Assembly: GCF_012273655.1 (NCBI RefSeq)
Contig: NZ_JAAWWP010000014.1
Coordinates: 41,575 to 105,574, forward strand
Direction: 5' to 3'
DNA length: 64,000 bases
Origin: Streptomyces physcomitrii
Lineage (GTDB): Bacteria > Actinomycetota > Actinomycetes > Streptomycetales > Streptomycetaceae
Both the position numbers and the translations under genes were made by a program. Numbering within the stretch: position 1 is the stretch's first letter; every line of letters starts with the position of its first letter. Of the stretch, positions 61,697-64,000 are shown piece by piece. The notes beneath the pieces were generated by a model. That model did not search any database. It was not told the origin of the DNA and worked only from the letters and a program-made list of their open reading frames with translations.

Positions 61697-63214
61697 GTGG
61701 AGAATCGCGTCATCATCGTCGGGGCCGGGCCCGTCGGACTCATGCTCGCCGGGGAAATCCGCCTCGGCGGGGCGGACGTCGTCGTCTACGACAAGCTTCC
61801 GGCACCGTCGGGGGAATCGCGGGCGCTCGGATTCACCAAACGCGTCGCCGAGATATTCGACCAGCGCGGACTCCTCAGCCGTCTCGGCACCATCCGCTGG
61901 GGCCAGAACGGGCACTTCGGCGGTGTGGGCATCGACCTCAGCGCGCTGGCGGAGAACCACCGGGGCGTGCTGGGTCTGCCCCAGTCGCGTACCGAGGAGC
62001 TGCTGACCGAGTGGATCACCGGACTCGGCGTCACCATCCGGCGCGGCTACGCGGCGACGCGCCTCACCGAGGACCCCGACCACGTCACCGTCCACTTCGA
62101 CGGACCGGAGGGCGCCTTCGAGGACACCGCCGCGTACGTGGTCGGCTGCGACGGCGGCGGCAGCACCATCCGCACCGCGGCCGGCATCAAGGCTCCCGGC
62201 TGGGAGGCGACCCGGGGCATGTTCATGGCCGACATCACCGGCGCCGAGGTCGGCCAGCGCCCCACCGGGCAGCGCATTCCCGGCGGCAACATGATCCTCT
62301 CCGTCAGCCTCGGCGACGGGTACTACCGCATCCTCATCCACGACAAGTCGCTCCCGCCCCGGCTGGAGCGGCCCCTCACCTACGAGGATGTCGCCGACGC
62401 CTGGCAGCGCATGACCGGCGAGTCCCTGCACCACGCGCAGGCACGGTGGATCTGCCACTTCGACAACGCGGCCGGGCTCGCCACCCACTACCGCAAGGAC
62501 CGGGTGCTGCTCGCCGGGGACGCCGCGCACCACACGCCGCCGCTCGCGGGCTGGGGGCTGAGCGCCGGTATCCAGGACGCCGCCAACCTCGGCTGGAAGC
62601 TCGCGGCAGTGCTCGGCGGCCGGGCCCCGGAGACCCTGCTCGACAGCTACCACGCCGAACGCCACCCCATCGGGCAGCAGTTGCTCCGCGACACCCACGC
62701 CGCCTCCACGCTCTACCTGACCGGCGACGAACTCGAACCCCTGCGCGCCACCCTGCGGGAGCTGCTCGCCTACCCGGAGGCCGCGCACCATCTGGCCGGT
62801 CACGTCAGCGGGTTGACCGTCCGCTACGACATGGAGACCGGCCAGGAGCAGCCGCATCCCCTCCTCGGCTGCCGCATCGACCCCGGGACCGAGTTCACCC
62901 TGGAGGACGGCACCCGTACCCGGATCGCCGAACTGCTGCTCGACGGCAGGCCGCTGCACCTCACCGCGCCCGGCTCCGCCTCGGCGCAACAGCTTCCCGA
63001 CGGGTGGGCGGACCGCGTCACCGCGGTCTCCGCCACGCACACTCCGGGCGAGGGCAGCTCGGCCGCGCCGCTTCCCGAGACCCTTCTCATCCGGCCCGAC
63101 GGCTACCTCGCCTGGGCACCGCCCGCCACCGGAACCACCGACGGGCAGGCGGACGCGGAGGGCCTCGGCAGGGCGCTGACCCGCTGGTTCGGACCGGCGT
63201 CCGTCAGGGCCTGA
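61697..63214 (+). CDS. FAD-dependent aromatic hydroxylase (class A flavoprotein monooxygenase) 2
   Basis: 505 residues from a GTG at 61697 with GGGAGA eight bases upstream. FAD motifs: VIIVGAGPVG at the N terminus, VVGCDGGGS near residue 150, and LLAGDAAHHTPPLAGWG near residue 275; the C-terminal domain ends with RPDGYLAWAP. It is a paralogue of the 58823-60340 protein, with changes around the substrate side: IGGQGMSAG there is LAGWGLSAG here. It is the first gene of a rightward pair with an SDR gene, separated from it by a probable terminator. Confidence 0.94.
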   Translation: MENRVIIVGAGPVGLMLAGEIRLGGADVVVYDKLPAPSGESRALGFTKRVAEIFDQRGLLSRLGTIRWGQNGHFGGVGIDLSALAENHRGVLGLPQSRTEELLTEWITGLGVTIRRGYAATRLTEDPDHVTVHFDGPEGAFEDTAAYVVGCDGGGSTIRTAAGIKAPGWEATRGMFMADITGAEVGQRPTGQRIPGGNMILSVSLGDGYYRILIHDKSLPPRLERPLTYEDVADAWQRMTGESLHHAQARWICHFDNAAGLATHYRKDRVLLAGDAAHHTPPLAGWGLSAGIQDAANLGWKLAAVLGGRAPETLLDSYHAERHPIGQQLLRDTHAASTLYLTGDELEPLRATLRELLAYPEAAHHLAGHVSGLTVRYDMETGQEQPHPLLGCRIDPGTEFTLEDGTRTRIAELLLDGRPLHLTAPGSASAQQLPDGWADRVTAVSATHTPGEGSSAAPLPETLLIRPDGYLAWAPPATGTTDGQADAEGLGRALTRWFGPASVRA

Positions 63215-63220
63215 ACCACC

Positions 63221-63269
63221 GGGCGGGGCGGGCATGTCGAGCCCATCGGGCTCACCGTCTGCCCCGCCC
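63221..63269 (+). terminator. Nested hairpin after monooxygenase 2
   Basis: An inner stem GAGCCC-ATC-GGGCTC (63239-63253) lies inside an outer stem GGGCGGGGC/GCCCCGCCC (63221-63229 with 63261-63269), starting 7 bp after the stop codon. It has the shape of a Streptomyces terminator without a T tract. Confidence 0.6.
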
Positions 63270-63326
63270 TCCGCTCGTACCACCGTCACCGAAGAGCCGA
63301 GGTGGACGACACCGGCGACACGGACT

Positions 63327-63357
63327 TGACCCTGTCACTGGCGGCAGGGTCGGACCC
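63327..63357 (+). promoter_or_regulatory. MerR-type promoter/operator of the right-edge SDR gene
   Basis: TTGACC (63327-63332) overlaps the dyad GACCCTG-N10-CAGGGTC (63329-63352), which fills the spacer toward a weak -10 at about 63351-63357. A dyad inside a long (18-19 bp) spacer is typical of MerR-family promoters. The gene's ATG is only 13 bases past the dyad, so the transcript may be leaderless. No regulator gene lies in the window. Confidence 0.55.
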
Positions 63358-63365
63358 TCTTCGCC

Positions 63366-64000
63366 ATGGGACACCACAGCGGCGTACGAGATGACGGTGG
63401 CAGGCAGCGGCACGGGGACGGGGAGCAGCGCGGCGGTGAGGACGGCGGTCGCGGTCCGCGGGGCGGCCGGACCGTTCTCGTCACCGGGGGCGGAACCGGG
63501 ATCGGGCGGGCCACCGCCCTTGCCTTCGCGGCCGAAGGGGCGGAGGTCGTCGTGGTGGGGCGGCGCCTCGGCCCGCTCCGGGAGACCTCGGCGGCCGATC
63601 CCCGGATCACCGCCCTGGCCGGGGACCTCACCGTCGAGGGGGAGCCCGAGCGGATCGTCCGCCGGGTCCTGGAGACGCACGGGCGGCTCGACGTCCTGGT
63701 CAACAACGCCGCCGTCGTCCGCGGTGGCCCTCTCGGCTCGCTCGGTGCGGAGACGATCGGCCCCCAGCTCGCGACCAATCTGGTGGCGCCCGTCCTGCTG
63801 ACCGGGGCCGCGCTGCCCGCCCTGGAGGCCTCCGGCGGGGTGATCGTCAACGTCAGCACATCGGTGGACCGGCGGGCCTGGCCCGGCAGCTCCGTCTACG
63901 CGGCGACCAAGGCGGCACTGGAATCGCTCACCCGCAGCTGGGCGGTCGAACTGGCGCCCCGGGGTGTCCGGGTGGTGGCGGTGGCCCCCGGCGCCGTCGA
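63366..64000 (+). CDS. SDR-family oxidoreductase, cut by the window edge
   Basis: The first 211 codons of a short-chain dehydrogenase; the 3' end lies outside the window. Cofactor motif TGGGTGIG near residue 50, then NNAA, the catalytic Ser (NVSTS) and YAATK. The ATG at 63366 is the only sensible in-frame start; it has no ribosome binding site and gives about 40 Gly/Arg-rich residues before the cofactor motif. Low sequence similarity to the 57967-58701 SDR suggests a different substrate. Confidence 0.88.
   Translation, partial: MGHHSGVRDDGGRQRHGDGEQRGGEDGGRGPRGGRTVLVTGGGTGIGRATALAFAAEGAEVVVVGRRLGPLRETSAADPRITALAGDLTVEGEPERIVRRVLETHGRLDVLVNNAAVVRGGPLGSLGAETIGPQLATNLVAPVLLTGAALPALEASGGVIVNVSTSVDRRAWPGSSVYAATKAALESLTRSWAVELAPRGVRVVAVAPGAV

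Overview
The window looks like a Streptomyces chromosome segment. It has very high GC, many GTG starts preceded by GGAGG-type ribosome binding sites, GTGA/ATGA stop-start overlaps, and two 19-bp actinomycete iron boxes (DmdR1/IdeR type). About 78% of it is one non-ribosomal peptide synthetase (NRPS) locus.

Layout: (1) 31-52484, minus strand: an iron-box-controlled operon, read right to left, of an MbtH-like protein, a Tat-exported multicopper oxidase, and three giant NRPS genes of 5787, 5208 and 5643 residues, closed by a GC-rich hairpin 12 bp after the last stop codon. (2) 52674-55245, minus strand: two overlapping FecCD-type iron-siderophore permease genes behind a second iron box. (3) 55440-57859, minus strand: a cyclic-nucleotide-binding-fold protein without a DNA-binding domain, a membrane SpoIIE/PP2C phosphatase and a small conserved protein. 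(4) 57967-64000: an oxidative cassette of an SDR, two paralogous FAD monooxygenases, an alpha/beta hydrolase and a second SDR running off the right edge, arranged around a divergent promoter region.

The NRPS line has 13 modules (5+4+4). Module 1 starts with an EntF-like condensation domain, which suggests an N-terminal aryl or acyl cap such as 2,3-dihydroxybenzoate; no genes for making a cap are present. Specificity pockets read by eye give: cap-Gly-Gly-Thr-Ser-D-X5-Thr-D-X7-Val-D-Ser(altered)-D-X10-Gly-D-Ser-D-X13. The last module ends in an epimerization domain. There is no thioesterase in the proteins or the window, so release probably depends on a separate enzyme, such as a penicillin-binding-protein-type thioesterase encoded elsewhere. 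Module 4 carries a GGDS carrier followed by a D-type condensation domain, but the epimerization domain expected between them is absent.

Taken together, iron boxes, FecCD permeases, MbtH and an EntF-like starter domain point to an unusually long, iron-repressed, siderophore-like peptide with an extracytoplasmic copper oxidase as a possible tailoring enzyme. I do not recognise it as a known pathway. Pocket codes, family assignments and domain borders were read by eye without alignment software, and residue positions are approximate.
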